Positions 32,387-46,042 of a stretch of 64,000 nt of DNA are shown in pieces (position 1 is the stretch's first letter; every line of letters begins with the position of its first letter). A program made the translations under genes and the position numbers. Location of the stretch: NCBI RefSeq assembly GCF_001905345.1, contig NZ_LFBV01000010.1, forward strand, positions 284,038 to 348,037, read 5' to 3'. Origin of the DNA: Streptomyces uncialis. GTDB taxonomy: Bacteria; Actinomycetota; Actinomycetes; Streptomycetales; Streptomycetaceae. Below the pieces are notes generated by a model that saw nothing but the letters and a program-made list of their open reading frames with translations, was not told the DNA's origin and made no database searches.

Positions 32387-33445
32387 CTACTTCCCTCTGC
32401 CGCCGCGGCCTTGGTGGGAGCCGTGGTCGGTGCCGTTCGCGTGGTCGTACTTCTCGTACGCGTCGACGATACGGCCGACCAGCTTGTGCCGTACGACGTC
32501 CTGGGACGTGAGCCGCGAGAAGTGGACGTCGTCGACCCCTTCGAGGATGTCCTGCACCTGCCGCAGACCGGACCTGGTGCCGTTGGGCAGGTCGACCTGG
32601 GTCACGTCACCGGTGATGACGATCTTCGACTCGAACCCGAGCCGGGTGAGGAACATCTTCATCTGCTCGGGGTTCGTGTTCTGCGCCTCGTCGAGAATGA
32701 TGAAGGCGTCATTGAGGGTCCTTCCCCTCATATAGGCCAGGGGCGCCACCTCGATGGTGCCCGCGGCCATCAGGCGGGGGATCGAGTCCGGGTCGAGCAT
32801 GTCGTGGAGCGCGTCGTACAGGGGGCGCAGATACGGGTCGATCTTCTCGTAGAGGGTGCCCGGGAGGAAGCCGAGGCGTTCGCCGGCCTCGACGGCGGGG
32901 CGGGTGAGGATGATGCGGTTGACCTGCTTGGACTGGAGGGCCTGGACGGCCTTGGCCATGGCCAGATAGGTCTTGCCGGTGCCCGCGGGGCCGATACCGA
33001 AGACGATGGTGTGCTTGTCGATCGCGTCGACGTAGCGCTTCTGGTTGAGCGTCTTGGGGCGGATGGTGCGGCCGCGGGAGGACAGGATGTTCTGGGTGAG
33101 GACCTCGGCGGGGGTCTCCTCACCGGTGCCCTCGCCCGCCTCACTGGCCCTGAGCATGGCGATCGAGCGTTCCACCGCGTCCTCCGTCATCGGCTGTCCG
33201 GTGCGGAGCACCAGCATCATCTCGTCGAACAGCCGCTGCACGAGGGCCACTTCACGGGCCTCGCCGACCGCGCTGATCTCATTGCCCCGGACATGGATGT
33301 CGGCTTCCGGGAAGGCCTTCTCGATCACGCGGAGCAGTGCGTCCCCGGAGCCGAGCACGGTGACCATGGGGTGCTTGGCCGGGACGGTGAACCGGGCGCG
33401 GGACTGGCCCTCCGCCGGTTCGTGAGCTGTGGGTGTCTGCGTCAT
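32387..33445 (-). CDS. phoH: PhoH-family ATPase
   Basis: A 352-residue P-loop protein. Walker A is GPAGTGKTYLA and the Walker B/DEAD-like segment is AFIILDEAQNT. A KH-like N-terminal region (IHVRGNEISAVGEAREV) precedes the ATPase core, so an RNA-associated helicase or RNase-partner role is likely. The ATG at 33445 was selected; the frame extends upstream into a tandem-repeat region that looks non-coding. It heads the ybeY-CBS-MmcQ operon. In most actinobacteria the gene before phoH belongs to the HIT/rsmE group, but here a 20-kb accessory block intervenes. Confidence 0.94.
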   Translation of the reverse strand: MTQTPTAHEPAEGQSRARFTVPAKHPMVTVLGSGDALLRVIEKAFPEADIHVRGNEISAVGEAREVALVQRLFDEMMLVLRTGQPMTEDAVERSIAMLRASEAGEGTGEETPAEVLTQNILSSRGRTIRPKTLNQKRYVDAIDKHTIVFGIGPAGTGKTYLAMAKAVQALQSKQVNRIILTRPAVEAGERLGFLPGTLYEKIDPYLRPLYDALHDMLDPDSIPRLMAAGTIEVAPLAYMRGRTLNDAFIILDEAQNTNPEQMKMFLTRLGFESKIVITGDVTQVDLPNGTRSGLRQVQDILEGVDDVHFSRLTSQDVVRHKLVGRIVDAYEKYDHANGTDHGSHQGRGGRGK

Positions 33446-33571
33446 GGGCCGGCTCTGTGGCCTGCTGGTCCTCCTCGGGCGGGGCGCGTCGGTACGAGGC
33501 GCCGTTGCACTGCCCAGGGTACGACGCACCCCGCGCCAGGGCCGAGGAGTTTTCGCGACCCCCGCTCGGGG

Positions 33572-33686
33572 GCCGCCATGGTCCCCGCGCGCAGGCCGCC
33601 TCGGTCCTCGCTCGCAGGTCGGCACGGCCCTCGCTCGGGGATCGCCACGGTTCCCGCGCGAGGGACGCTCCGGTCCTCGCGCGGGG
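33572..33686. repeat. Five tandem 23-bp units upstream of phoH
   Basis: Units start at 33572, 33595, 33618, 33641 and 33664. Each has a form like GCCGCCTCGGTCCTCGCTCG, with variable bases. The run fills the gap between phoH and the PfkB gene stop, both on the minus strand. It may be an operator array or slipped-strand expansion. Confidence 0.75.
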
Positions 33687-33692
33687 CGGGGG

Positions 33693-34916
33693 TCAGACGG
33701 TGCTGCGGAAGCCGATGGTGGGCACCGCCCTGCGCAGCGGCCAGGGCCGGGCGGCGGCGGGCAGCGGGGGCCGCAGGGAGTCCAGGAAGGCGTAGCGGGC
33801 GAGGGCCGCGGGGTCCTGGGGGCCGTAGTCGCGCACCCGGCGCCACCAGGCGGCGACCTCGGTCCAGCCGGGCGCGGAGAGCGAGCCGCCGAACTCCTGG
33901 ACGGACAGCGCGGCGGTCAGTCCGGCGAAGGCGACCCGGTCGGCCAGCGGCCAGCCCGCGAGGGTGCCGGTGACGAACCCGGCGACGAAGACATCGCCCG
34001 CGCCCGTCGGGTCCAGCGCTTCGACCTCGATGGCGGGGACGACGGCCGTCTCGCCGGTGCGCCCGTCCACGGCGTACGCGCCTTCGGCACCGAGGGTGAC
34101 GACGGCGACGGGGACCCGTTCGGTGAGGGCGTGCGCGGCGGCGCGCGGGCAGGTGGTGCGGGTGTAGCTCATGGCCTCCTGGGCGTTGGGCAGGAAGGCT
34201 TCGCAGTGGGCGAGGTCGGGCAGCGCGTCCAGGTCCCAGCGGCCGGTCTCGTCCCAGCCCACGTCCCCGAAGAGCCGGGTCCCGGCGCGGGCGGCGCGGG
34301 CGATCCAGGGGTCGCGGGTGCCGGGGGCCAGGGAGGCGACGGCGGCGCGGGCGGGCGGGGTCGCGGCGATGCCGGCGGCGTCGGCGGCCGGGGGTTCGTG
34401 GGCGTGGGACACCATGGTCCGCTCCCCCTCGTACGCCATGGAGACCGTGACCGGGGAGTGCCAGCCGGGGACCCGGCGGGACGGCCCGAGGTCGATGCCC
34501 TCGCCCTGTTCGAGGGCGTCCCAGCAGTACTCGCCGTAGTGGTCGTCGCCGAAGGCGGCGGCGAGCGAGGTCCGCAGTCCGAGCCGGGCCAGCGCGGTGG
34601 CCATGTTGGCGACGCCGCCGGGGCTGGAGCCCATGCCCCGGGCCCAGGACTCGGTGCCGCGGACGGGCGCGGAGTCGAGTCCGGTGAGGATGATGTCGAG
34701 GTAGACGGGCCCGGTCAGGTACACGTCGCAGGGCGGGTCACCGGGCGTGCGGAGCGCGGCGAGCGGGTCGAGATGGGGCCGGGGACGGGGGCGGGTCCTG
34801 GCCTCCCGGTCCCGGTGCTCCAGCGCGGCCTCGGCGGAGTCGGGGACGGGCTCGGGGCCGGGGCCCCCGGTGCTGCGGTGGCGGCTCTGCGGCGGCTCTC
34901 CGTCGTACGTGGTCAC
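33693..34916 (-). CDS. PfkB-family carbohydrate kinase
   Basis: A 407-residue ribokinase-type sugar or nucleoside kinase. A Pro/Arg-rich N-terminal tail of about 60 residues precedes the first strand VYLTGPVYLDIILTG. The PfkB signature 2 is DPTGAGDVFVAGFVTG, containing the catalytic base Asp; the N-terminal glycine patch is SSPGGVANMATALARLG. Length is about 80 residues over the family norm because of the tail and a longer C terminus. The sugar is not predictable. It is the first gene of the accessory block and precedes the conserved phoH run. Confidence 0.9.
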   Translation of the reverse strand: MTTYDGEPPQSRHRSTGGPGPEPVPDSAEAALEHRDREARTRPRPRPHLDPLAALRTPGDPPCDVYLTGPVYLDIILTGLDSAPVRGTESWARGMGSSPGGVANMATALARLGLRTSLAAAFGDDHYGEYCWDALEQGEGIDLGPSRRVPGWHSPVTVSMAYEGERTMVSHAHEPPAADAAGIAATPPARAAVASLAPGTRDPWIARAARAGTRLFGDVGWDETGRWDLDALPDLAHCEAFLPNAQEAMSYTRTTCPRAAAHALTERVPVAVVTLGAEGAYAVDGRTGETAVVPAIEVEALDPTGAGDVFVAGFVTGTLAGWPLADRVAFAGLTAALSVQEFGGSLSAPGWTEVAAWWRRVRDYGPQDPAALARYAFLDSLRPPLPAAARPWPLRRAVPTIGFRSTV

Positions 34917-34959
34917 GGTGCGCTCCCCCTGGATGGTGCGGGTTCAGGTCAGTGTGCCC

Positions 34960-35175
34960 GAAAGGGGTGCGGGAGGGGTGCGGGCGGCGTGTCCGGGAGG
35001 GGTGCGGGAGGGGTGCGGGCGGCGTGTCCGGGAGGGGTGCGGGCGGCGTGTCCGGGAGGGGGCGGGCCGTGCGTCCGGGAGGGGGGCGGGGCCGTGCGTC
35101 CGGGAGAAGTGCGGCCTGGGTGCGGGCGGGGTGCGGGCGGGGTTCCGCCTGGGTGCGGGCGGGGTGCGTGACCCG
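34960..35175. repeat. G-rich minisatellite
   Basis: The core GGGAGGGGTGCGGGCGGCGT is repeated about five times with drift, ending in GGGTGCGGGCGGGGTGCG units. It lies upstream of the PfkB gene on its 5' side and before the MFS promoter, and has no convincing coding potential. Confidence 0.75.
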
Positions 35176-35250
35176 GATTCGCGGGGCGGGTTCACGGAGC
35201 GGGTTCGCGGGGCGGATGATCATCGTCCGGAACAGGAGTGTTTACCCGGG

Positions 35251-35264
35251 TTGCGTAATTGCAA
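35251..35264. promoter_or_regulatory. Inverted repeat TTGCGTAATTGCAA in an AT-rich promoter
   Basis: TTGC and GCAA flank six bases within one of the few AT-rich stretches of the window (35240-35285). It precedes the MFS gene and is a candidate operator; no regulator gene is adjacent, so the binding protein is unknown. Confidence 0.5.
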
Positions 35265-35397
35265 ACACTTTTCATTAAAAATGTCTCGTAGGTCACGGCA
35301 AGGTCACTTCGTCTACTTCCTTCCGGTTGATACAAATTGCCCGCGCCGATTCACGGTGCCGCGCAACCTGCCCCACCCATGCCCGCCCCCCTTCCCC

Positions 35398-39390
<3,993 letters not shown>

Positions 39391-40402
39391 GGCTCTCCCT
39401 GGTGAGGTGGGGGAGGAATCGGGAGCAGCGGGGTCGGGAGGTCGGGAGGAGACGGTTGGGTGGGGTGAGGCGGTGCCGGACGGTGGGGGGGTGGGGGGTG
39501 AGCGGGTGCGGTGGGGTGAGCGGGTGCGGGTGCGGTGTCCGGCGGTGCGGTGTGCGGTGTCCGGCGGTGCGGTCGAGTGAGGCGAGCGGTACGGGTGCGG
39601 TGTCCGGCGGTGCGCGTGCGGTGGGGTGATGCGGGCGGTGCGGGTCCGGTGTGCGGTGCGGTGTGCGGTGCGCCTGTCGCTGGTCCCGGGGCGGTGCCGA
39701 TGCCGTTGGCTGTACGGGTGCCGGTACTTGGGGCTGTGCCGGTACGGGTACGAGGGCGGGTGCGGTGCCGGCGCCGTGCGGGTGGGATGGGTCCGGTACG
39801 CCGGTGGGCGGCTGCGCCTCGCGGGTGAGGGGTGGGGCGGTGCGGGACGCGGGGCCTACGGCGGTGCCTCGTGTGGGGGTGAGGCGTGGCTGCGCTGTGC
39901 GTCGGTGGTGCGGGGTGACGCCTTGTGTGGGAGCCAGGGCGGCGGGTTCGGGGCTCGCGCGCTGTACTTGTGGGGGTGGGGCGTTGGCGTGTGCGTATGC
40001 GTTGGCAGGGACGCGGTGGTGGGTGCCGTGGGGGGACGCGATGCCTGCGTTGTGGGGTGATGAGTTGGGGTGGGGTGGGGACTCGCTGTGCGGTGGGGTG
40101 AGGGGTGCGGTGCGCTTCTGGCGGGGACGCGGGGAGCGCTGGGGAGGGAACGGGCGGGGGTGCTGGGGATACCGGTCTGCGCTTGGTGCGGGGTGGTTCG
40201 CCGTTCGTTGCGCGAGGCGGTTCGCGGGGCGTTCGTGGGGTGCGGGTGCCGCTCCGGTGGGACGGTGACTCCGGTGACTCCGGTGACACGGTGGCGCGAG
40301 GTGACGCGGTGGGGTGGGCGTCGGCGCGTGTTCCGAGGAGGCGTGTACGTGACCGGGCGGCGAGGGACCGAAACTCCCGTACGTACATGACAATTTGAAG
40401 TT
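39391..40402. other. G-rich low-complexity region upstream of the chitinase
   Basis: About 1 kb of degenerate repeats such as GGTGCGGTGTCCGGCGGTGC, very G-rich on the plus strand. Open frames exist on both strands but are of biased composition (Pro/Thr/Arg or Gly/Cys/Trp) with no domain, and none has a good start. It separates the chitinase from its likely DasR-controlled promoter, so it would form a very long leader. Confidence 0.7.
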
Positions 40403-40403
40403 A

Positions 40404-40419
40404 CTTGGTCTGGACCACA
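40404..40419. promoter_or_regulatory. DasR-type operator (dre)
   Basis: The core TGGTCTGGACCA (40406-40417) is a perfect inverted repeat with arms TGGTC and GACCA. It matches 13 of 16 positions of the DasR consensus. DasR is the GlcNAc-6-phosphate-responsive repressor of chitin-use genes in Streptomyces. The nearest suitable target is the chitinase gene, 1 kb away on the minus strand. Confidence 0.72.
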
Positions 40420-40420
40420 C

Positions 40421-40888
40421 CGGGAACCCGCCCGGACCCATCCGATTGCGCCACATACCTGAGCCCCCGCCGGGCCCCGGCAAGTCGCCCCACTCGAAGC
40501 CCGTCACCCCGGACACCAGGACGAACGGGGACGTTCCGCACCCCAACACGCGCTGTGAAGCCGCAACTTACCCATGCCCCATGCACCGACCACGGGCACA
40601 GCCCCCACAACGCTGGCTCAGTTCAGCCGTTGCGAAGCCGGACAACGAGAAGGACCACCGGTTCCGACGACTGGGGCTGGCTTCCGAACGACAGTCCCGG
40701 CGGACACCGCACGGCAACGGATACAGGCGGCCACACCGTCCGGTACACCTCATGGATCACACGTACGGGCCCGCCTGGACCTCACAAACTAGGACGATCA
40801 CCGAGAACCTGTCACGACGAAGCGCACAGGACTACCGGGTACACACCCGAAGGAGCGCGCGCTGGCCTCGCCCGGGGGGCCTGATCCG
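40421..40888. other. Gene-free stretch before CRISPR array 1
   Basis: About 470 bp with lower GC than its surroundings. No frame carries a recognisable domain or good start. It may contain the outer part of the array 1 leader and promoter. Confidence 0.55.
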
Positions 40889-40937
40889 ACTAAAGGAAAC
40901 GGGCCTTTCGGCGGAAGAAACCCGCAGGTCGGGAAGT
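40889..40937 (+). promoter_or_regulatory. CRISPR leader 1
   Basis: ACTAAAGGAAACGGGCC begins 49 bases before the first repeat of array 1, and AACCCGCAGGTCGGGAAGT ends at the repeat. The same layout and spacing occur before arrays 2 and 4. The leader-proximal position defines transcription to the right. Confidence 0.85.
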
Positions 40938-41514
40938 ACGGTCCCCGCGTACGCGGGGGTGGCCCTTCCCGGAAGAGGCGGCGGGCGCCGCATACATGAC
41001 GGTCCCCGCGTACGCGGGGGTGGCCCGACCTTGCCGACGCCCCTGCGGGACATCTTGAAGTGGTCCCCGCGTACGCGGGGGTGGCCCGACCTGTCCGTCA
41101 GGACTCCAAGCTTGCCCACGGTGGTCCCCGCGTACGCGGGGGTGATCCTTCACGATCGAACAGGTCCTCAAGCCGCGGGGCGTGGTCCCCGCGTACGCGG
41201 GGGTGATCCGCGGATGTGGTGGCAGCTCTTCGCCGTGGTGGCGTGGTCCCCGCGTACGCGGGGGTGGTCCCGCGCAGGACTGCGCGTCGTCACTGGCCTC
41301 GAAGTGGTCCCCGCGTACGCGGGGGTGGTCCCCTGTTCGAAGGCGCGGCCGAAGCCGGCCCGGCGTGGTCCCCGCACACGCGGGGGTGGTCCGGCGCCAG
41401 ATGTTGGGCGCGAGCGACGGCCGAGGTGGTCCCCGCACACGCGGGGGTGGTCCCCGGGGCATGGGCGGGGCGCGTGAGCCGTGGATGTGGTCCCCGCGTA
41501 CGCGGGGGTGGCCC
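40938..41514 (+). CRISPR. CRISPR array 1, type I-E-like, 10 repeats
   Basis: Repeats of 28 bases start at 40938, 40999, 41060, 41122, 41182, 41243, 41304, 41365, 41426 and 41487, giving nine spacers of 32-34 bases. The repeat opens GTGGTCCCCGCG and has stem CCCCGC/GCGGGG with loop GTAC; repeats eight and nine have loop ACAC. The first two repeats start ACGG and several end GGCCC or GATCC. A decayed repeat lies at about 41548-41573. No cas gene is nearby. The repeat resembles type I-E of Streptomyces and Escherichia. Confidence 0.97.
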
Positions 41515-41673
41515 TGGATGGGCGCCTTGCAGCCCTGGCCACTGCCGCCCCCGCGTGGGGGTCTTCCACTGCTGACGACGAGTGTGGCGGTCAACGGAGA
41601 GTGAGCAGTGGTTCTGGCCGCGCTGCGTGTTGCCCACGGCCTCAGACAGGTTCGGTGACTGTGAGTCCGGACT

Positions 41674-41991
41674 TCAGTGAAGCTCGGTCTCCCACGCTTC
41701 GAACGGTGGCTCCACCTGGTACGCGGGGTCACAGCGTCTGCGGACCCATTGGGCCGCGCGGTACTCGGCATCGCCGTAGTTGAGCGTGTGGCCGTGCTCA
41801 TCCACTTCGAGGACGTTGCAGAAGATCGCGAAAATCATCTCAAGGTCGGAGCCGAACACGAGCAGATGGGCACGGTAGTCGATCCCGTCCAGCAGCTCGA
41901 CTTCCAGTGTGCCGTTGCCCAGGTAGAACGCGAAGAGCCTGAGAGCGGCCCGTACATCTGTCGGAAGGTGCGTCACAAGGTCATCTTCCAT
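41674..41991 (-). CDS. Hypothetical protein between CRISPR arrays 1 and 2
   Basis: A 105-residue acidic soluble protein (MEDDLVTHLPTDVRAALRLF start; VEPPFEAWETELH end). No Cas or other domain is recognised. The amino acid composition is normal for a real protein, and the ATG at 41991 starts the plausible part. Its position between two CRISPR arrays may be accidental. A small immunity or regulatory role cannot be excluded. Confidence 0.6.
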   Translation of the reverse strand: MEDDLVTHLPTDVRAALRLFAFYLGNGTLEVELLDGIDYRAHLLVFGSDLEMIFAIFCNVLEVDEHGHTLNYGDAEYRAAQWVRRRCDPAYQVEPPFEAWETELH

Positions 41992-42298
41992 GAGAGCGGT
42001 GCAAAGCGATTGGCTCGCCTTGCTGGCGGCCAGCCCTCGGCTGGACATAGGCGAAGCGCAGACTGGAGGCCTCAGCGAGGACGACGTGGGCGGGGTGCTG
42101 GCCGACTCGACCGGTGAGCCAACACGTCAGGTCCGCCCGGCGTCTCGGAGCCGCGAGCCAACCTGCTGGATCACACCGCCCAATGCGGATTCCCTCATAG
42201 GCTTGCTCCATCGTGGAACCCGGCCAGTCGAACGGTGGATGTCCACCGACCACTTCCACCGAGAGGCAACCGATGCCGTTTCCGAGGCCCCCGACCCC
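41992..42298. other. Gap between the hypothetical gene and leader 2
   Basis: About 300 bp. A plus-strand frame from 41990 reads SDWLALLAASPRLDIGEAQ at first but continues into the CRISPR repeats, so it may be a gene remnant cut by the array. No known domain is recognised. Confidence 0.45.
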
Positions 42299-42347
42299 AC
42301 TAAAGGAAAACGGGCTCTTGGCCAGATAAACCCGCAGGTCAGTAAGT
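42299..42347 (+). promoter_or_regulatory. CRISPR leader 2
   Basis: ACTAAAGGAAAACGGGC starts 49 bases before the first repeat and AACCCGCAGGTCAGTAAGT abuts it, matching leaders 1 and 4. Confidence 0.88.
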
Positions 42348-43819
42348 GTCGGCCCCGCACACGCGGGGGTGGTCCCGGCCCCTGCTTCGCCCTCACCAGG
42401 CTCCGGGCAGTCGGCCCCGCACACGCGGGGGTGGTCCGGCTTCGTCCGTGACGCGGACGTCGTTCCGGGTGTCGGCCCCGCACACGCGGGGGTGGTCCGA
42501 CCAGGCGCGGCTGCTGATGGACGGTCGGCACGTCGGCCCCGCACACGCGGGGGTGGTCCCCCGCGCCGTCCGCCGCCAAACGTCGCCTCCAGGTCGGCCC
42601 CGCACACGCGGGGGTGGTCCAGAACAGCTCCGCGCCCGCCGCCAGCAAGAAGGGTCGGCCCCGCACACGCGGGGGTGATCCCCCCCGCCCCCGCCGCCGG
42701 GGCCGCCCGCCCCGTCGGCCCCGCACACGCGGGGGTGGTCCTGGTCGACCCAGTGCAGCGGGACGTCGGCGGCCGTCGGCCCCGCACACGCGGGGGTGGT
42801 CCCTCCACCGGGCTGGAGTTTGAGCTGGAGTTGATGTCGGCCCCGCACACGCGGGGGTGGTCCGGCTCGTCGCTGCCGCTGGAGCTGTGGCCGGTGGTCG
42901 GCCCCGCACACGCGGGGGTGGTCCGCGCCAGACGGTGTCCGACCGCCTGGAGGAGATGTCGGCCCCGCACACGCGGGGGTGGTCCCGCGTTCGTGTTCGC
43001 CAGCGACCGGGCCTGCCCGTCGGCCCCGCACACGCGGGGGTGGTCCGCCGGGGCCGTCGAGGTAGTCGGCCCGCACGGTGTCGGCCCCGCACACGCGGGG
43101 GTGGTCCGGGGTTCCGGCCCGACTCCGTCTGGATCACGGCGTCGGCCCCGCACACGCGGGGGTGGTCCGTACGGCGGCTGGCCGCTGCGATGGACCCACG
43201 CCGTCGGCCCCGCACACGCGGGGGTGGTCCGCCGTGGCCCTTACCCAGGCAGTGGCACCCGTCGTCGGCCCCGCACACGCGGGGGTGGTCCCGCGGTCAC
43301 CAGGTCGCCCTCCCGCCGCAGAACGTCGGCCCCGCACACGCGGGGGTGGTCCGAGTCCGGCGCCAGCGGATACGTATGGTCGGCCGTCGGCCCCGCACAC
43401 TCGGGGGTGGTCCACGCGGCGGCCAGGAGGGCTATCGCCGCGGTGGGTCGGCCCCGCACACGCGGGGGTGGTCCCATCGTCCCCGACATCGACGCCGAGC
43501 TCGTGCGGTCGGCCCCGCACACGCGGGGGTGGTCCGATGGCTCGGTTGAGTTCTCGGCGACTCGCTGAGTCGGCCCCGCACACGCGGGGGTGGTCCCCAG
43601 TCGACGCGCCCCTCCGCCTCGGGCAGCGAGTCGGCCCCGCGCACGCGGGGGTGGTCCCGTGTTGTCCTCCTGGCGCCGCCACGCCCTCTGGTCGGCCCCG
43701 CACACGGGGAGGTGGTCCGATCAGGATGCTCCGCCTTCTCGCCTGCGCGGAGTGATCCCCGCGCGGGGATAGTCTGGAGCATTTGACCGCAGTGGTCCCC
43801 GCACACGCGGGGCCATTCC
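42348..43819 (+). CRISPR. CRISPR array 2, type I-E-like, 23 clear and 2 decayed repeats
   Basis: Repeats start at 42348 and then about every 61 bases to 43691, mostly as 28-base units opening GTCGGCCCC with loop ACAC and ending GGTGGTCC. Variants: repeat 7 region has GTGATCC, 43386 has ACTC, 43630 has GCAC, and 43691 has a changed 3' part. Two decayed repeats of an older GTGATCC/GTGGTCC type lie near 43752 and 43792. Spacers are usually 33 bases. The leader is on the left, so the oldest spacers are on the right. Confidence 0.98.
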
Positions 43820-44166
43820 GGACGCTTGCGCAGACATGTCGGCTTCACCATCCAAGGGCCCCGCTCCCTCAGTGATCAGCCGGGCCGCAGCCAGGTCAGC
43901 CGGTCCGCCCGCCATGCACCGCGGCTGTCCGGGAGGCAGGACGTGGCCCCGCGCGCGAACGCGAGGACCCGTCGACGACACGTCAGCCTTCTTGGTGCGA
44001 GGCAGTCGCCGACTGTCCATGGCCGAACGCGCCACGCATATGCGGTTCGTGACCAGATCCTCCGCTGTGGCTGATCTTCCAGCGTGGTGGGATCGGTCCT
44101 GCGCACGGGGGAGCGCATGCACCGATTCTGGCTCCCGCGTGTGCTCGACACGGGGAGTGATGGGGT
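43820..44166. other. Gap between array 2 and the nuclease gene
   Basis: About 350 bp. Open frames occur on both strands (for example minus 43721-44122 with LVTNRICVARSAMDS) but none shows a domain, and they overlap repeat sequence. The nuclease promoter is probably within 44080-44160. Confidence 0.5.
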
Positions 44167-45378
44167 TTGCGATTCAAGAATTTATGCGCGACAAGCAGCG
44201 CCGCTCTGGTTCTGGTTGCCGGCCTGACGGCTGGTCCGGCCTCAGCGACCCAACCCGCACCACAGGGCTCAGTCGGCGCCGCCGCCACAGCGCCGCCCGG
44301 ACCGACGTCCGCAGGCGGGGACTTGACGCTCGGTACCGAGGACTGCCAGGCGCAGCTCGCCGCAGCCCGGCAGCGGGCAGATGAACCGTATGTCGCCTGC
44401 GTCACCACACAAGCGGCGGACACATCTGCGGTTCCCGACCAGGCCGCGCTCTGGGCGGCACGGCAGGTGTGGAGGACGCCCGCCTGGTGCGACGATCACG
44501 GTGTGGCGAACGCCTGGTACATCGACCGCACGCGGGGATGCGGGATCTTCCGGGCCAAGCTCACGGTCCGCGACGCTCGGACCGGGCGGGAGATCGGGGG
44601 TATCACGTATCTGATCACCGGCTACCACTTCACGGCCCGGGACGCTCGGACGTGGGCCTACCAGGTCCAGCTCATGGAGGTGTCGCGGTGGGGCACCGGG
44701 GTGAGCGGGACGACCGTCTCCGGCAGCGCTTCCTGCACGGGCAAGTGCAAGGTGCGCAGCAGCGACTTCCCCCGGCAGGCGATCACCGCGAACAAGGAGC
44801 CGTTCGGTCAGTTCTTCATGGACACCACGATCAACACTGCGGCCCGCAACCAGAAGGGGACGGGCACCAGTGTCGCGAGCTGGAGGTTCGCCAACCCGGC
44901 GTGGGCCACACCCTCGAACTCGACACGGCTGGCCACGACGGACGTCCGGTGCGACAACGCGCTGCCCGGCACGACCAGGCAGGTCGGGTGCGTGAACCCC
45001 GGCTACATACCGGTCGTCTCCTACAGCACCACCGGTCCCTGGCCCGAGCTCGCGAAGCACATCAGGTACGCACAGGACACGAGGCGGCTGCCGGGCAAGT
45101 TCGGAACATCCCGGTACCTGACCCGCCTCACCGACACGGCCAAGATCAAGAAGAACCGCAAGAAGGCGTGCCCCTCCAGCAGGCCCCGCCCTGCTGGCAA
45201 GTCCTGCGACGAGTACCCTTTCGCCTCCACCTGGCAGGGCGCCCGTACGGGGGACGGGAAGTACAGCTGGCGCATGATCAACGAAACGCAGAACACCGAG
45301 GGCGGCCGTGCGCTGAACGGCTTCTACACGTACAGCCGCATTCTTGAGAAGGACAAGTTCCTCGTCTGGATCAGGTGA
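44167..45378 (+). CDS. Secreted NucA/NucB-domain deoxyribonuclease
   Basis: A 403-residue exported protein. TTG at 44167 is the only start after an in-frame stop at 44158, and it yields a signal peptide: MRFKNLCATSSAALVLVAG, cleavage near ASA. GGGGAG-like ribosome sequence is just upstream. The C-terminal domain contains CDEYPFAST at 347-355, the hallmark of the NucA/NucB family, followed by NETQNTEGGRALNGFY. Family members are non-specific extracellular nucleases used in competence, sporulation or competition. The N-terminal 280 residues are beta-rich without a recognised domain. The next gene, 33 bp downstream, could encode its inhibitor. Confidence 0.88.
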   Translation: MRFKNLCATSSAALVLVAGLTAGPASATQPAPQGSVGAAATAPPGPTSAGGDLTLGTEDCQAQLAAARQRADEPYVACVTTQAADTSAVPDQAALWAARQVWRTPAWCDDHGVANAWYIDRTRGCGIFRAKLTVRDARTGREIGGITYLITGYHFTARDARTWAYQVQLMEVSRWGTGVSGTTVSGSASCTGKCKVRSSDFPRQAITANKEPFGQFFMDTTINTAARNQKGTGTSVASWRFANPAWATPSNSTRLATTDVRCDNALPGTTRQVGCVNPGYIPVVSYSTTGPWPELAKHIRYAQDTRRLPGKFGTSRYLTRLTDTAKIKKNRKKACPSSRPRPAGKSCDEYPFASTWQGARTGDGKYSWRMINETQNTEGGRALNGFYTYSRILEKDKFLVWIR

Positions 45379-45411
45379 CAGAATCCGCCGCGACCAACCC
45401 AGGGGACCGAG

Positions 45412-45981
45412 TTGAGCACCGTCTTCGCCGAGTACCACCTGTTCCGCATCAGCGACCCCGGCGGCGCCGTCACCGACGACATCGACGCTTCACTTACGGG
45501 GCTCGTCGCCGCTGACGACGGCAGCATCGAGATCCTGACCGGTATCCACACCGGAGATGTCTCCGTCTCCTTCGCACCGCACACCGGCGAACCCGCGCTC
45601 GCCCCGGGGCAGTGGGAGGAGATCGCCGAGATCTCCTTCCACTCACCGACCGGCGAGGTGGTGCTCCACTCCCTGACCGGCGACGGCACCGACCCGCTGC
45701 CACTGGCTGCCGGACCGGGCGACTACCGCCTCCGCGTGGCTGCCAGAGGGCGGGACACGGCCGTCGACACGACGGTCGAGACCGTCGTGGAGTGGTATCG
45801 CATCGACTGCTGGCCAGCTCCGCCGCAGCCACCCGCCCTCGTCAGGACGGGCGACCGGTACGGAGCGGACCAACGCGCGGTGCCCCGTTCCGCCACCCGG
45901 ATCATCAACCACGGACCGCAAGGTCAGGCAGCCATCGAACACGACATCCTCAAACGCGCCGAACAAGACGACCACACCTGA
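45412..45981 (+). CDS. Acidic protein beside the nuclease, possible immunity protein
   Basis: A 189-residue protein with TTG start at 45412 and AGGGGACCGA upstream. It has about twice as many Asp/Glu as Lys/Arg and only one Lys, a profile like nuclease inhibitors such as Nin, which partners NucA. It lacks a signal peptide and known domains; the middle has beta-like stretches (VSVSFAPHTGEPALAPGQ). It follows the nuclease gene by 33 bp and is probably cotranscribed. The immunity role is inferred from context and charge alone. Confidence 0.65.
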   Translation: MSTVFAEYHLFRISDPGGAVTDDIDASLTGLVAADDGSIEILTGIHTGDVSVSFAPHTGEPALAPGQWEEIAEISFHSPTGEVVLHSLTGDGTDPLPLAAGPGDYRLRVAARGRDTAVDTTVETVVEWYRIDCWPAPPQPPALVRTGDRYGADQRAVPRSATRIINHGPQGQAAIEHDILKRAEQDDHT

Positions 45982-46042
45982 CCGCCCCGTCCCATGCACT
46001 GAAAACGTAGACTTTCATCTCAGGTCTTCCCGATCTCGACGC

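Noticed and set aside
42369..43568. Long open frames with repeated PAHAGVV-like peptides
   Set aside because: They are translations of CRISPR repeats and spacers, not genes.
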